Shown here: positions 42,327 through 50,968 of the stretch, one piece after another | Layout: each line of letters begins with the position of its first letter | Position numbering within the stretch: position 1 is the stretch's first letter | Source: an uncultured Clostridia bacterium | GTDB taxonomy: Bacteria > Bacillota > Clostridia > Christensenellales > DTU072 | Length of the DNA stretch: 51,390 bases | Direction: 5' to 3' | Assembly: GCA_944372665.1 (NCBI GenBank) | Contig: CALVZV010000005.1 | Coordinates: 1-51,390, forward strand | The notes under the pieces: generated by a model | Told to the model about the DNA's origin: nothing | Databases searched by the model: none | What the model saw: the letters and a program-made list of their open reading frames with translations, nothing else | Made by a program: the position numbers and the translations under genes

Positions 42327-43180
42327 AAATAGCGGTTATAGGACTGGGACTTATAGGCGGTTCGCTGGCGCGCCAGTTCAAAAAGAACACCGCGCATACC
42401 GTCCTAGGTTACGATATTTCCGAGGAGGTCATGCTGAAAGCCGAGCTTCTCGGAGCCATAGACGAGAGGCTTGACATAACCTCTCCCGTGGACGCCGACG
42501 TCGTGTTCGCGGCGCTTTGCCCGGAAGCCGCCATAAAGGTTATGGACGAGATCTGTCCGCTGCTGAAAAATGGCGCCGTCGTCGCGGATACTGCCGGCGT
42601 AAAAAGAGATATCGTCCGCAAGATGGGCGAGCTGTCCGAGAAATACCCCGAACTATCCTTTGTAGGCGTACACCCAATGGCTGGCAGGGAATACAGCGGA
42701 ATTTCGCATTCGACCGCCAGCCTTTTCGAACACGCATACATAATAATCACGCCCGTTTTCGCCGAGATCGAGGCGGCGGAAAAGATCAAAAATCTTTTTA
42801 CCGAAGCCGTATGTCAGGGCATAACCATGGCGTCGGCGGAGGAACACGACAAAATAATAGCCTATACTTCGCAGCTGGCGCACGTCGTCTCCAGCGCGTA
42901 TATGCAAAACCCCGTGGCGGAAAACTATTTCGGTTTTTCCGCAGGCAGTTTCAGGGACATGACCAGGGTTGCAAAGTTAAGCCCCGATATGTGGACGGAG
43001 CTTTTCGAGGCGAACGCGGATAACCTTATACCCTGTATAGACGACATTATTTTCAGACTGACGGCTTTCAGAAACGCCATAGCTTCGGGCGACGACAGAA
43101 CTCTCCACGCTATGCTGGAGCGCGGCAACGAACTCAAAGAAAGGGCGGAGAAGACCAGAAGGGAGCGGAAAAATGACTGA
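42323..43180 (+). CDS. tyrA: Prephenate dehydrogenase
   Basis: A 285-residue enzyme forming 4-hydroxyphenylpyruvate for tyrosine synthesis. The NAD-binding motif is [12 protein letters not shown] at the N terminus, followed by [13 protein letters not shown] and [14 protein letters not shown]. There is no ACT domain, so feedback control would come from elsewhere. The start is GTG at 42323 ([10 protein letters not shown]), in phase with an aaggaga Shine-Dalgarno and overlapping the aroF stop by 4 nt; the longer frame opening at 42227 has no support. Confidence 0.93.
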   Translation: MKIAVIGLGLIGGSLARQFKKNTAHTVLGYDISEEVMLKAELLGAIDERLDITSPVDADVVFAALCPEAAIKVMDEICPLLKNGAVVADTAGVKRDIVRKMGELSEKYPELSFVGVHPMAGREYSGISHSTASLFEHAYIIITPVFAEIEAAEKIKNLFTEAVCQGITMASAEEHDKIIAYTSQLAHVVSSAYMQNPVAENYFGFSAGSFRDMTRVAKLSPDMWTELFEANADNLIPCIDDIIFRLTAFRNAIASGDDRTLHAMLERGNELKERAEKTRRERKND

Positions 43181-44426
43181 CATCGTGCTTTATCCAGCCG
43201 CAATTTCGGGTATCGCCCGTGTGCCTGCTTCAAAATCTTACGTTCACAGGCTGATGATAGTTTCTGCGCTTTCGGGTCACCCTTTGAGGATAAAAGGTTC
43301 CCCTAAAAGCAAAGACATAGAAGCGACCGCGAATTGTCTGAAAGCGCTCGGAGCTAAGGTCGGGATCGGTGAAAACGGTATAGAGATCACGCCGCCCGCA
43401 AAGTTCAGATCGGCTTTGCTCGACGCCGCGGAGTCCGGCAGTACGCTCAGAATGCTTTTGCCGGTAATTCCCGTGCTGGGGGTCGAAGCAACTTTTACGG
43501 GATGCGGCAGACTGCCGCAAAGACCCGTTCGCGACGTAATCGAAGTGCTGAAAAAAGCGGGCGCCCGTGTCGACGGGGAAGCTCTGCCGATAAAAATCGG
43601 GGGGAGTTATTCCTCGCGACTTTTCGAGGTCGATAATCCCGTCAGTTCCCAGCACGTCAGCGGAATTTTAACTGCGCTTGCGGCTTTGGGCGGCGGCAGG
43701 ATAACGCTAAAGGGCAAACTGCCTTCGGAGGGTTACGTTTCGATGACCGCGGAAGTGCTGAAGCTTTACGGCGTCGAGGTCGTTAAAACGGACTACGGCT
43801 ACGAAGTCGAAAGCGGATTTACCGAATTTCCTGCCGAAGCGACATGTGAAGCCGACTGGTCGGGCGCGGCGTTCATGGCGGCAATAGGAGCCGTGGCTGG
43901 CTCGGTCAAAGTTCCCGCCGCAAAGTATCCGTCGCTTCAGCCCGACAGCGTATGCGCCGAGATTTTAAAACGCGCGGGCGCAAAGGCGGAAATAACCGAA
44001 ACGGGTATCGTATTTTCCAAAGGGGAAAAGCTTGAGGCGTTTTCGTTCGACGCCGATTCCTCTCCCGACCTTGTACCCGCGATGGCATCGGCGGCGGCGT
44101 TTGCCGACGGGGTGTCGGTAATACGGGGCGTGGACAGACTGCGTATCAAAGAGAGCGACCGTATAACCTCTACCGTCGATATGCTGAACGCGCTGGGCAT
44201 AGAAGCGCGGTACTTCGATAATGCGATATACATACGCGGCGGTACGGTCAAAGGCGGAACGGTTGACGCGAAAAACGATCATCGCATCGCCATGGCGGCG
44301 GCAATACTCGCTTCGGGCGCCGAGGGCGCGGTAAAAATAAAAGGCGCGGAATGCGTGGACAAATCCTTTGCGGGATTTTTCGACGAATACGTCAGGATCG
44401 GAGGTAAAGCCGAATGGGTAAAATAA
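43173..44426 (+). CDS. aroA: 3-phosphoshikimate 1-carboxyvinyltransferase (EPSP synthase)
   Basis: A 417-residue EPSP synthase. PASKSYVHRLMIVSALS is the N-terminal substrate loop, with AESGSTLRMLLPV, GCGRLPQRPV, the LRIKESDRI segment and DHRIAMAAAI following. It overlaps tyrA by 8 nt and aroC by 13 nt. The loop has SxxxHR where most have SKSxxNR. No sign of inactivation. Confidence 0.95.
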   Translation: MTDIVLYPAAISGIARVPASKSYVHRLMIVSALSGHPLRIKGSPKSKDIEATANCLKALGAKVGIGENGIEITPPAKFRSALLDAAESGSTLRMLLPVIPVLGVEATFTGCGRLPQRPVRDVIEVLKKAGARVDGEALPIKIGGSYSSRLFEVDNPVSSQHVSGILTALAALGGGRITLKGKLPSEGYVSMTAEVLKLYGVEVVKTDYGYEVESGFTEFPAEATCEADWSGAAFMAAIGAVAGSVKVPAAKYPSLQPDSVCAEILKRAGAKAEITETGIVFSKGEKLEAFSFDADSSPDLVPAMASAAAFADGVSVIRGVDRLRIKESDRITSTVDMLNALGIEARYFDNAIYIRGGTVKGGTVDAKNDHRIAMAAAILASGAEGAVKIKGAECVDKSFAGFFDEYVRIGGKAEWVK

Positions 44427-45460
44427 GCGTCGAACTGTACGGCGAAAGCCATGCCGCAAAAATCGGCGTCAGGATCACGGGCGTGCCCTGCGGCACGGCG
44501 ATAGACGAAGCCGGGATCGCGGAGCTTTTGGGAAGACGTCGCGCCGTCAAAGCGGCATACTCGACTCCCCGTATGGAAAAGGACGCCTACGAGTTCGTTT
44601 CGGGAATCGAAAACGGAATCGTCACGGGAGATATCGTCGCGGAAATAAAAAACGCCGACGTGCGTTCGTCGGATTATCCCAGATACGTTCCCCGTCCCGC
44701 GCACGCCGATTACGCTTCGTTCGTAAAGGACGGGCTAAAGGAAATTACGCCCGGAGGCGGCAGGTTTTCTGGCAGAATGACAGCTCCGCTTTGTATCGCG
44801 GGCGGCATATTCAAAGGCATACTCGGGGAAAAGGGTATCTTTGTCGACGCCTACGTAAAAAGTATCGGCGGCATAGCCGGCAAAGGCTATTTCGACGGCG
44901 CGACGCGCGAGGAAATGGCTTTTGCCAAAAAAACGCCGCCCTACGCTATATCTAACGGCGAACAGATGCTTCGGGCGGTGGAGGCGGCGCGCCGCGAGGG
45001 CGATTCGCTGGGCGGCACGGTGGAATGCGTAATAACGGGAATGCCCGTAGGGGCAGGCGACTTTTATACCTCGGGTATAGAGAGCGCTATTGCCTACGAG
45101 GTGTTCGGAGTGCCGGCGGTCAAGGGGATCGAATTCGGACTGGGATTCGGCTTTGACGGCGCGTTCGGAAGCGAAGTCAACGATCCTTTCCGCATCGAAA
45201 ACGGAAAAGTCGTGACTGCGACGAACAACAGCGGCGGTATAAACGGGGGAATTTCCAACGGTATGCCCGTAGTTTTCCGTGCGGTACTGCGCCCGACTCC
45301 GTCCATATCCAAGCCTCAGCAAAGCGTCGATTTGTCTACCATGGAAAACGCAACCTTGAATCTGAAAGGCAGACACGACGCCTGCATAGTGCCGCGCGCG
45401 GCGGCGGCGATAGAAGCTGCAGCCGCGATAGCCGTAGCCAAACTCACGGAGGGGATATGA
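44414..45460 (+). CDS. aroC: Chorismate synthase
   Basis: A 348-residue FMN-dependent enzyme producing chorismate from EPSP. Motifs: YGESHAAKIGV at the N terminus, RFSGRMTAPLCIAGG, GSEVNDPF, NNSGGINGGISNGMPV, RPTPSISKPQQSVD and RHDACIVPRA. The Shine-Dalgarno cggagg lies within aroA. It overlaps the next gene by 4 nt. Confidence 0.96.
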   Translation: MGKISVELYGESHAAKIGVRITGVPCGTAIDEAGIAELLGRRRAVKAAYSTPRMEKDAYEFVSGIENGIVTGDIVAEIKNADVRSSDYPRYVPRPAHADYASFVKDGLKEITPGGGRFSGRMTAPLCIAGGIFKGILGEKGIFVDAYVKSIGGIAGKGYFDGATREEMAFAKKTPPYAISNGEQMLRAVEAARREGDSLGGTVECVITGMPVGAGDFYTSGIESAIAYEVFGVPAVKGIEFGLGFGFDGAFGSEVNDPFRIENGKVVTATNNSGGINGGISNGMPVVFRAVLRPTPSISKPQQSVDLSTMENATLNLKGRHDACIVPRAAAAIEAAAAIAVAKLTEGI

Positions 45461-46938
45461 AAGACATTTCCGAACTCAGGTCAAAACTGGACGTCATAGA
45501 CGAAAAACTCGCTTTGCTTTTGTCCGAGCGTATGGACGCGGCGAGGGAAGTGGGACTATACAAAAAACAGTCGGGATTCCCGTTGAACGACCCCGAACGC
45601 GAGCAAAAGATCGTCGGGCGTTTTTCGGCAAGACTTCCGATAGGCTACCGTGAATACGCGGGCGAAATAATGGGCGCCGTTTTCGACGTTTCCAAGAAAA
45701 TACAGCGTAAGATCGCCGGAAACTATTACGTTATCGGCAAGAAACTGCCGCATACCTGGAGCCCCGACATTTACCGCCCTTTAGGGCTGGATTACGGGGT
45801 GAAGGAACTCGGGACCGAGAAGGACGTCGAACGATTCGTCTTGTCCCGCGAGTACGACGGATTCAACGCGACGATTCCTTATAAACAGACCGTAATGCCG
45901 TTTTTGGACGAAATCGACGCCGAAGCCGCCGCCGTAGGTGCGGTAAACACCGTCGTGAACAGAAACGGCAAACTGTTCGGTTACAATACCGACGTCGGCG
46001 GCATGCGCGGTGCGCTGATAAACGCAGGTATAGATCCCGCGGGCAAGGTTTGCGCAGTCCTCGGCGGCAACGGCGGTACCGCGCATACCGCGCGTTACGT
46101 ATTGAAAAACATGGGCGCGGCGCGCATACTCACCGTCTCCAGGACGGGAGATATAAACTACTCTGACATATACGGCTGCCCCGTCGAAATAATAATCAAC
46201 TGTACCCCGGTGGGAATGTATCCCAATCTCATCGACTGCCCCGTCGAACCGGAAAAATTCCCGCTTTTAAAGGGCGTGTTCGACGCCGTATACAATCCTG
46301 CAGAAACTCTTTTAGTCATGCGCGCAAGATCGATCGGTATCCCGGCTGCGAACGGACTGTATATGCTTGTGGAACAGGGGCGCCTTGCATATAATTTATA
46401 TACGGATTCCGAAACCGATGAAACGGTAACCGAAACGCTTGTAAAATCTATAACGCTCGATAAAACCAACGTCGTCATCGAGGGTATGCCCGGCTCGGGA
46501 AAGACGTCTGTAGGCAGAGAGGTCGCGCGCATTTTGAACAAGACTTTCGTGGATACCGACGAGGAGATTGAAAAAGCTTACGGTAAGTCGATCCCCGATA
46601 TTTTCGCTTCGGAGGGAGAGAGCGCGTTCAGGGATAAGGAAACCGAAGCCGTACTTCGGGCGGCGGCTTTGAACGGCGCGGTAATTGCAACGGGCGGCGG
46701 CGCGGTACTGAGCCGCCTGAACCGCGAAGCGTTGAAACGTAACGGCTGGATAGTATATCTGAAGCGCGATCTGTCGAAGCTGGAATCGGCAGGGCGACCG
46801 TTGAGTATCAGTCTCGGTGCCGACAAGCTTTATGCCGAAAGAGCGCCGATATACGAGGCGTTCGCGGACTTTACCGTCGAAAACGACGGGATAGAATCCT
46901 CGGCGGAAAAAATCGCAGAAGCATTCTTGAAATCATAG
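45457..46938 (+). CDS. Trifunctional chorismate mutase-shikimate dehydrogenase-shikimate kinase
   Basis: A 493-residue three-domain fusion. Residues 1-85 form an AroQ-type chorismate mutase (LRSKLDVIDEKLALLLSERMDAAREVGLYK). Residues about 88-325 form shikimate dehydrogenase: KLPHTWSP substrate loop, NATIPYKQ with catalytic Lys, GAVNTVV, GYNTDVGG, and LGGNGGTAHTA for NADP. Residues about 335-493 form shikimate kinase with P-loop EGMPGSGKTSVG, DTDEEIE and ATGGGAVL. Domain order CM-SDH-SK supplies two pathway steps before aroA and the first step after chorismate. It is the last gene of the operon. AroB, AroD and prephenate dehydratase are not in this window. Confidence 0.93.
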   Translation: MKDISELRSKLDVIDEKLALLLSERMDAAREVGLYKKQSGFPLNDPEREQKIVGRFSARLPIGYREYAGEIMGAVFDVSKKIQRKIAGNYYVIGKKLPHTWSPDIYRPLGLDYGVKELGTEKDVERFVLSREYDGFNATIPYKQTVMPFLDEIDAEAAAVGAVNTVVNRNGKLFGYNTDVGGMRGALINAGIDPAGKVCAVLGGNGGTAHTARYVLKNMGAARILTVSRTGDINYSDIYGCPVEIIINCTPVGMYPNLIDCPVEPEKFPLLKGVFDAVYNPAETLLVMRARSIGIPAANGLYMLVEQGRLAYNLYTDSETDETVTETLVKSITLDKTNVVIEGMPGSGKTSVGREVARILNKTFVDTDEEIEKAYGKSIPDIFASEGESAFRDKETEAVLRAAALNGAVIATGGGAVLSRLNREALKRNGWIVYLKRDLSKLESAGRPLSISLGADKLYAERAPIYEAFADFTVENDGIESSAEKIAEAFLKS

Positions 46939-46946
46939 TTTAAACG

Positions 46947-46978
46947 AAAAGCCTCCGCCGAAACGCGGGGGCTTTTTT
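46947..46978 (+). terminator. Terminator of the aromatic operon
   Basis: A 12-bp stem with one G-T pair (aaaagcctccgc with gcgggggctttt) followed by T-run. Confidence 0.85.
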
Positions 46979-46982
46979 AGTA

Positions 46983-47121
46983 AAACTTTTTCCGAACGGT
47001 TCCGACGGCCGTTCGGGCTGAAGGAGAACGCGCTTGAAGATCATGAAACTTGACGCATTTCATTAGAGATAATACATTAAAACTAATCCGCGGAATGTAG
47101 AGGTCGAATCATACGGATACG
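46983..47121. other. Short intergenic region with a hairpin
   Basis: It holds an 8-bp hairpin (ccgaacgg with ccgttcgg, 46992-47016), then aaggag and a 10-codon TTG frame (47034-47066) reading LKIMKLDAFH. The frame may be a vestige; nothing else is visible. Confidence 0.3.
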
Positions 47122-47148
47122 AAAAAAGCCGCCGAGCCGGCGGCTTTT
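47122..47148. terminator. Bidirectional terminator
   Basis: An 11-bp perfect stem (aaaagccgccg with cggcggctttt) and 3-nt loop, with A/T tracts both sides, placed after the minus-strand flavin reductase gene. Confidence 0.8.
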
Positions 47149-47164
47149 CAAAAGATAAATGCGC

Positions 47165-48079
47165 TTATTTTTTCTTCTTTTCTTCGCGGCGCTTGTCGTT
47201 TATGATATTCAGCGCGGCTTCGTCGATGACGCTTATTCCTTCGGACTTCGCTATCTCGACCATTTGGGTCAAAGCGGCTTTTAAGAATATGCGCGGGATC
47301 TTCGTCAGCCTGGCGCACGCGCCGTCGGTAAACGTAACTTCGGGGTCTATGCGTTTCGCGGCATAGATAACGCTCGAAACGTCGCCTTCCTTTGCCTGTA
47401 TCTTTTCGGGATAGGGACGGCGGAAGCGGCTCATCCAGAAATTCGTGGAATCGCGGTAGCCGTAGTCGACGGGTACACTCGGGAATCCTCCCGCTTTTAC
47501 TCCGTTTATTATGGAGTCGGAATATTTTTTCTTCATCAGGATGCGGTCGATCTTCAGTATGAAATGCGCACCGAATTTGCTGGTGATGCCGTTAAAGCTG
47601 CGGTAGGGCGGTTCGTAGCCTTCGAGGTTTCCCGCCTTGTCCAGATACGCGTTCTCCAGCGAGTCGTCCCAGCTGCATTCGAAAACCTGAAAAGCTTCCG
47701 AAACGATTTTCGGTCTGTCCGCACCGAGAGAACTGTCTTTGAGTGTGAATATACAGTCTTTCATTTTTTCTTCGGTGGTTTCGCCGGGGAACCCCAGGCG
47801 CACCGCTTCCCTGAAAAACTTTTTGGAATCGGGAATGAAATTCAGCGAGCATTTTTTGGTGCGAAGCAGGTTCTGGCAGGTGTTGGAGGAGTTTCTGCAT
47901 TCCAGCAGCATCGCGTAATAGTCCTTGCCTGCGATATAATAAGGAAAGCACAGCGAGTAGGAGCCGAGGTTCGTCAGTCCCGACTCGCTCACGGTACCGA
48001 CCAGTATCGTAGGCATCGGGAAAAAGGACGAAGTCTGATAAAAGTTGTCTACGATCCGCAGGTTTTCGAAATCTTCCAT
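47165..48079 (-). CDS. Flavin reductase-like protein with C-terminal PCP-reductase-like domain
   Basis: A 304-residue protein. Residues 1-200 resemble the FMN-binding split-barrel flavin reductase family (FFPMPTILVGTVSESGLTNLGSYSLCFPYYI, CRNSSNTCQNLLRTKKCSLNFIP). The last 55 residues (FTDGACARLTKIPRIFLKAALTQMVEIAKSEGISVIDEAALNII) resemble the small PCP_red domain of light-independent protochlorophyllide reductase relatives. The second similarity is from memory and weaker. Shine-Dalgarno aaggag precedes the ATG. It probably passes electrons from FMN; partner unknown. Confidence 0.72.
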   Translation of the reverse strand: MEDFENLRIVDNFYQTSSFFPMPTILVGTVSESGLTNLGSYSLCFPYYIAGKDYYAMLLECRNSSNTCQNLLRTKKCSLNFIPDSKKFFREAVRLGFPGETTEEKMKDCIFTLKDSSLGADRPKIVSEAFQVFECSWDDSLENAYLDKAGNLEGYEPPYRSFNGITSKFGAHFILKIDRILMKKKYSDSIINGVKAGGFPSVPVDYGYRDSTNFWMSRFRRPYPEKIQAKEGDVSSVIYAAKRIDPEVTFTDGACARLTKIPRIFLKAALTQMVEIAKSEGISVIDEAALNIINDKRREEKKKK

Positions 48080-48109
48080 ATATTCTCCTTAGATTTCCGT
48101 TTTTTAATA

Positions 48110-48751
48110 TTATATGTTCTTCATCACGACCAATTCTATGTCGTCGGCTATCGACTCCGCGGCGTCCATACAGCGCTCCAGGCTGCTGTAAACGCTTCTC
48201 CATTCGATAAGTTCGCGCGTACCGGAGGCTTCCTTTGCCAGTTTCCGCATCGCCTCCAGGTACAATCTGTCGCCTTTTTCTTCCAGGTCGTTAAGTTTTA
48301 CTACGACGTTTTTCAACTCGTTAAGCGATTTTTTGAAATTTTTGAACTCCTTGAAAAGCTCCACGACCGTTTGCGCGCTGTCCGAGATAAGCTCCGCAAA
48401 AGCGGGGGTGTCGCCGCGCAGAGCGGATATGTTCGCCATGTATAAAAACGCCACCACGGATTCTATCGCGTCGGTGAAGTCGTCTGCGAGGTGCGCCAGT
48501 CTGAACAGGTCTTCGCGGTTTACCGGCGGCAGAAATTCCTTTGTCAGCGCCGTCACCATATCGTGCTTGACGGTGTCGCAGCGGTGCTCCAGCGCGTGCA
48601 TCTCTTTTCGGTAGGTTTCCAGATTTTCGGGTTTGTATTCGGCAAAGAATTGCTTTAAAAGTGTGGCTTCTTCCGCCGCGATTTCGGACATTTCTTCAAG
48701 CGCCGCGAAATAGTCCGTGCCTTCAGCTTTCTTGTTTTTAAACAGTTTCAT
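48110..48751 (-). CDS. DUF47/PhoU-like Pit accessory protein
   Basis: A 213-residue all-helical protein of the DUF47 (YkaA) family, related to PhoU: KHDMVTALTKEFLPPVNREDLFRLAHLADDFTDAIESV, and later LEEKGDRLYLEAM. Such proteins regulate the Pit phosphate transporter. It lies 21 nt downstream of pit on the same strand and has its own aaggag site, so they form an operon. Confidence 0.9.
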   Translation of the reverse strand: MKLFKNKKAEGTDYFAALEEMSEIAAEEATLLKQFFAEYKPENLETYRKEMHALEHRCDTVKHDMVTALTKEFLPPVNREDLFRLAHLADDFTDAIESVVAFLYMANISALRGDTPAFAELISDSAQTVVELFKEFKNFKKSLNELKNVVVKLNDLEEKGDRLYLEAMRKLAKEASGTRELIEWRSVYSSLERCMDAAESIADDIELVVMKNI

Positions 48752-48772
48752 AAGCCTCTCCTTGGGTTTTTC

Positions 48773-49819
48773 TCAGAAAATCACGATAAACAGTTTGGTC
48801 ATTAAGTACCCGATTATTCCGCAGCCGGGGAAAGTAAGTATCCACGTCAGTACCATTTCCTTAACGACGCTCCAGTTGACCGAGCGGATACGTCTTGCGG
48901 CTCCCACGCCCATCAGCGCGGAGGTCTTGGCGTGAGTAGTGGATACGGGCATGCCCGTAAGCGAGCATATCAGCAGTCCCGCTGTCGCAGAAAGGTCGGC
49001 GGCGAATCCTTGGTATTTTTCGAGCTGCACCATATCTATTCCCACGGATTTTATGATTTTCAGCCCGCCCACGGAGGTGCCGAGAGCCATTATTACGGAA
49101 CAAAGTATCATCAGCCAAATCGGAACCGCCACGGCTTCTGAAGCGACGTTGCCGTTGGCAAGAGCTATGCCCAGCAAAAACACGCCCATGAATTTCTGAC
49201 CGTCCTGCGCGCCGTGCATGAACGCCGTGCCCGCCGCGGCGGCTATCTGACCCTTGTCGAAAAAGCGGTTCGCTTTAGGGTATTCGACTTTGCGGCAGGC
49301 GCGCTGAATAATTTTAGTAAACAAAAATCCGAGCCCGAAGCCGATTACCAGCGACAGCACGAGTCCCAAAGCCACCTTCAGCCATTCGGCGCCGTTGACC
49401 CCCGCAAGGCTGTTGTGCATGGCTATCGCCGAACCCGTCAGCCCCGCTATCAGCGCGTGGCTTTCGCTGGTAGGGATACCGAACGCCCAGGCAAGCACCG
49501 CCCACACGACGATTGCCACCATCGCGGCGCAAAGGCCTATGAGAGCGGCGCGCGCGTCGGGTCCGAAGTCCACCATGTTATATATCGTTTCCGCGACTTT
49601 AGGGGAAATTAAGGTCATCACCAGAACGCCCAGAAAATTGAAAACCGCCGCCATCAAAATCGCTGCGCGAGGGCGCATGGCGCGGGTTGCGACGGTGGAA
49701 GCGATGGCGTTCGGTGCGTCGGTCCAACCGTTAACCAGTATGACTCCGAGCGTGAGAATCGTCGTCGCCCAAAGCGCCGGCGTATCCGATAGCTGTTCGA
49801 AAAACTGAGTTAACGACAT
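48773..49819 (-). CDS. pit: Low-affinity inorganic phosphate transporter, PiT family
   Basis: A 348-residue membrane carrier taking up phosphate (as metal-phosphate) with protons. The duplicated PiT signature is present: GWTDAPNAIASTVATRAM near the N terminus and MHGAQDGQKFMG, where the second copy typically reads GxNDxxK, in the middle, then PVSTTHAKTSALMGVG near residue 300. About ten membrane segments. The start at 49819 follows cgggag; an ATG 33 nt upstream has no site. Confidence 0.92.
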   Translation of the reverse strand: MSLTQFFEQLSDTPALWATTILTLGVILVNGWTDAPNAIASTVATRAMRPRAAILMAAVFNFLGVLVMTLISPKVAETIYNMVDFGPDARAALIGLCAAMVAIVVWAVLAWAFGIPTSESHALIAGLTGSAIAMHNSLAGVNGAEWLKVALGLVLSLVIGFGLGFLFTKIIQRACRKVEYPKANRFFDKGQIAAAAGTAFMHGAQDGQKFMGVFLLGIALANGNVASEAVAVPIWLMILCSVIMALGTSVGGLKIIKSVGIDMVQLEKYQGFAADLSATAGLLICSLTGMPVSTTHAKTSALMGVGAARRIRSVNWSVVKEMVLTWILTFPGCGIIGYLMTKLFIVIF

Positions 49820-49867
49820 ATACTCCCGATCCGTAATATATTGTCCGAACAAAACCCGAACGCATAT

Positions 49868-49896
49868 AGTATACCAAAATCCGACACTTATTACAA
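49868..49896 (-). promoter_or_regulatory. pit operon promoter
   Basis: On the minus strand: TTGTAA (49891-49896), 17-nt spacer, TATACT (49868-49873). Leader about 42 nt. Confidence 0.65.
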
Positions 49897-49979
49897 TCGT
49901 TTGGAACAGGTGTATGCCGATTGTTAATTTGTTTGAAAAAAGATATAAATTAGATTATCCTCATATTCAGAATAAGTAA

Positions 49980-50432
49980 AGAATTTTTTTTGAATTTTTA
50001 AAAAGACAGTTGGTTTTGGATAGTTTTCTGTTTATCGGATACAGTTTTAAAGACGAACTGGTCTTGAACGCACTCAGGGAGATTAAGGAAAATCTGCCCC
50101 ACCAATGTAAAACACATTATCGTTTCTTGGTCGAAAAACATGATATAAAGCCAAACGACGAACTCCAAAAGCAATATAACCAATATGAAATAAGTTATTA
50201 TCGGGATGTTTATAATATCAAAACCATAGAAATAAATAATTTCGACGAAATCGATACATATTTATCGGAATTATATAATAGATTCGCTAACCATAATGTG
50301 ATCATTTGCGGATCGTTCAGATCAATAGATAACACGTTCAGGACATATCTCGAGTCGCTTGTGGATAAGATCTGCTGCATGCTGTACAGAAATAAGTGCA
50401 ATTTGAGCAAAATCGGATTTTTCAGACAATGA
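49980..50432 (+). pseudogene. Fragment of a SIR2-SLOG-type protein (C-terminal part)
   Basis: A frame open from a TAA at 49977 to TGA at 50430-50432, with no ATG near the start. It reads FEFLKRQLVLDSFLFIGYSFKDEL, the FxGYSFxD motif closing bacterial SIR2 domains. Then comes a helical stretch (YRFLVEKHDIKPNDEL), and a likely SLOG-type nucleotide-sensor start (HNVIICGSFRSIDN). This order, SIR2 then SLOG, recalls ThsA of Thoeris defence systems. The N-terminal SIR2 half is missing upstream, but a matching piece lies on the opposite strand just downstream. The DNA is visibly more AT-rich than its neighbours. Confidence 0.6.
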
Positions 50433-50579
50433 AAGATTAAGGTCTGTCGCACAAGGCATTATTAAGATTTGCCATGAAGGAAGATTCGAATTTTGTGAAA
50501 ATCCTGCACCTAAAAATAAACAAACGTCATTATTGATCAATTTTTTACTAAAATCTTTAATAAACGCATTCTGCTCCAT
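50408..50579 (-). pseudogene. Fragment of a SIR2-type protein (N-terminal part, inverted)
   Basis: On the minus strand from ATG at 50579: MEQNAFIKDFSKKLINNDVCLFLGAGFSQNSNLPSW, with the LGAGxS NAD-binding motif that opens bacterial SIR2 domains, continuing ATDLNLSLSEKSDFAQIAL. After about 60 residues the similarity is lost where it overlaps the end of the plus-strand fragment (50400-50432). An aggaata element precedes the ATG. Together with the preceding entry it is best explained as one gene broken by an inversion. Confidence 0.6.
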
Positions 50580-50711
50580 AATGCTTATTCCTGTTCAAAT
50601 AATATCAAGTTAATGGCGCAAAAAATGGGTTGAATTTTTATAAACGACGAGAGTGAAACAGAATAAGTCAGGATAAGGAAATTATTAAAATGCAGCCCGG
50701 GGATACATAAT
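50580..50711. other. AT-rich region between SIR2 remnant and tRNA-Leu
   Basis: About 130 bp without a recognisable gene. It lies downstream of the tRNA 3' end and may be old island DNA. I saw no direct repeat of the tRNA 3' end, so no att site can be claimed. Confidence 0.4.
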
Positions 50712-50731
50712 AAAAAAAGCCGCGGCTGCGA
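50712..50731 (-). terminator. Terminator of tRNA-Leu
   Basis: On the minus strand, a 5-bp stem (gtcgc with gcggc) with loop AGCC followed by seven Ts. Confidence 0.65.
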
Positions 50732-50739
50732 CTTCTTTT

Positions 50740-50826
50740 TGGTGCCGAAGGCGGGACTTGAACCCGCACGAGGTCATCCCTCAGCGGATTTTGAGTCCGC
50801 CGCGTCTGCCATTCCACCACTTCGGC
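50740..50826 (-). tRNA. tRNA-Leu (CAA)
   Basis: An 87-nt class II tRNA on the minus strand. The acceptor pairs GCCGAAG with CTTCGGC, the anticodon stem GCGGA/TCCGC closes loop CTCAAAA with anticodon CAA, the long variable arm is present, and the T arm reads GGGTTCAAGTCCC. CCA is encoded (complement of 50740-50742). Confidence 0.94.
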
Positions 50827-50901
50827 ATCGAGTGTATTAAATATTATCATAACCCGACGGAAAATGCAAGATTTTTAAAAGCTGTTTCGGGAAAAATTTC
50901 C

Positions 50902-50930
50902 TTGACCGCTATTCGGGGGGCGCTTATAAT
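50902..50930 (+). promoter_or_regulatory. Promoter of the terminal hydrolase gene
   Basis: TTGACC (50902-50907), 17-nt spacer, perfect TATAAT (50925-50930). Leader about 32 nt with cggaggg. Confidence 0.7.
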
Positions 50931-50968
50931 TATTATATTACCGGAATTCGTTGAACGGAGGGATCTGT

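Noticed and set aside
50400-50432. Phase-variable invertible switch in the SIR2 gene
   Set aside because: No inverted repeats or recombinase gene were seen, and the two fragments together lack the middle of the SIR2 domain, so decay is simpler.
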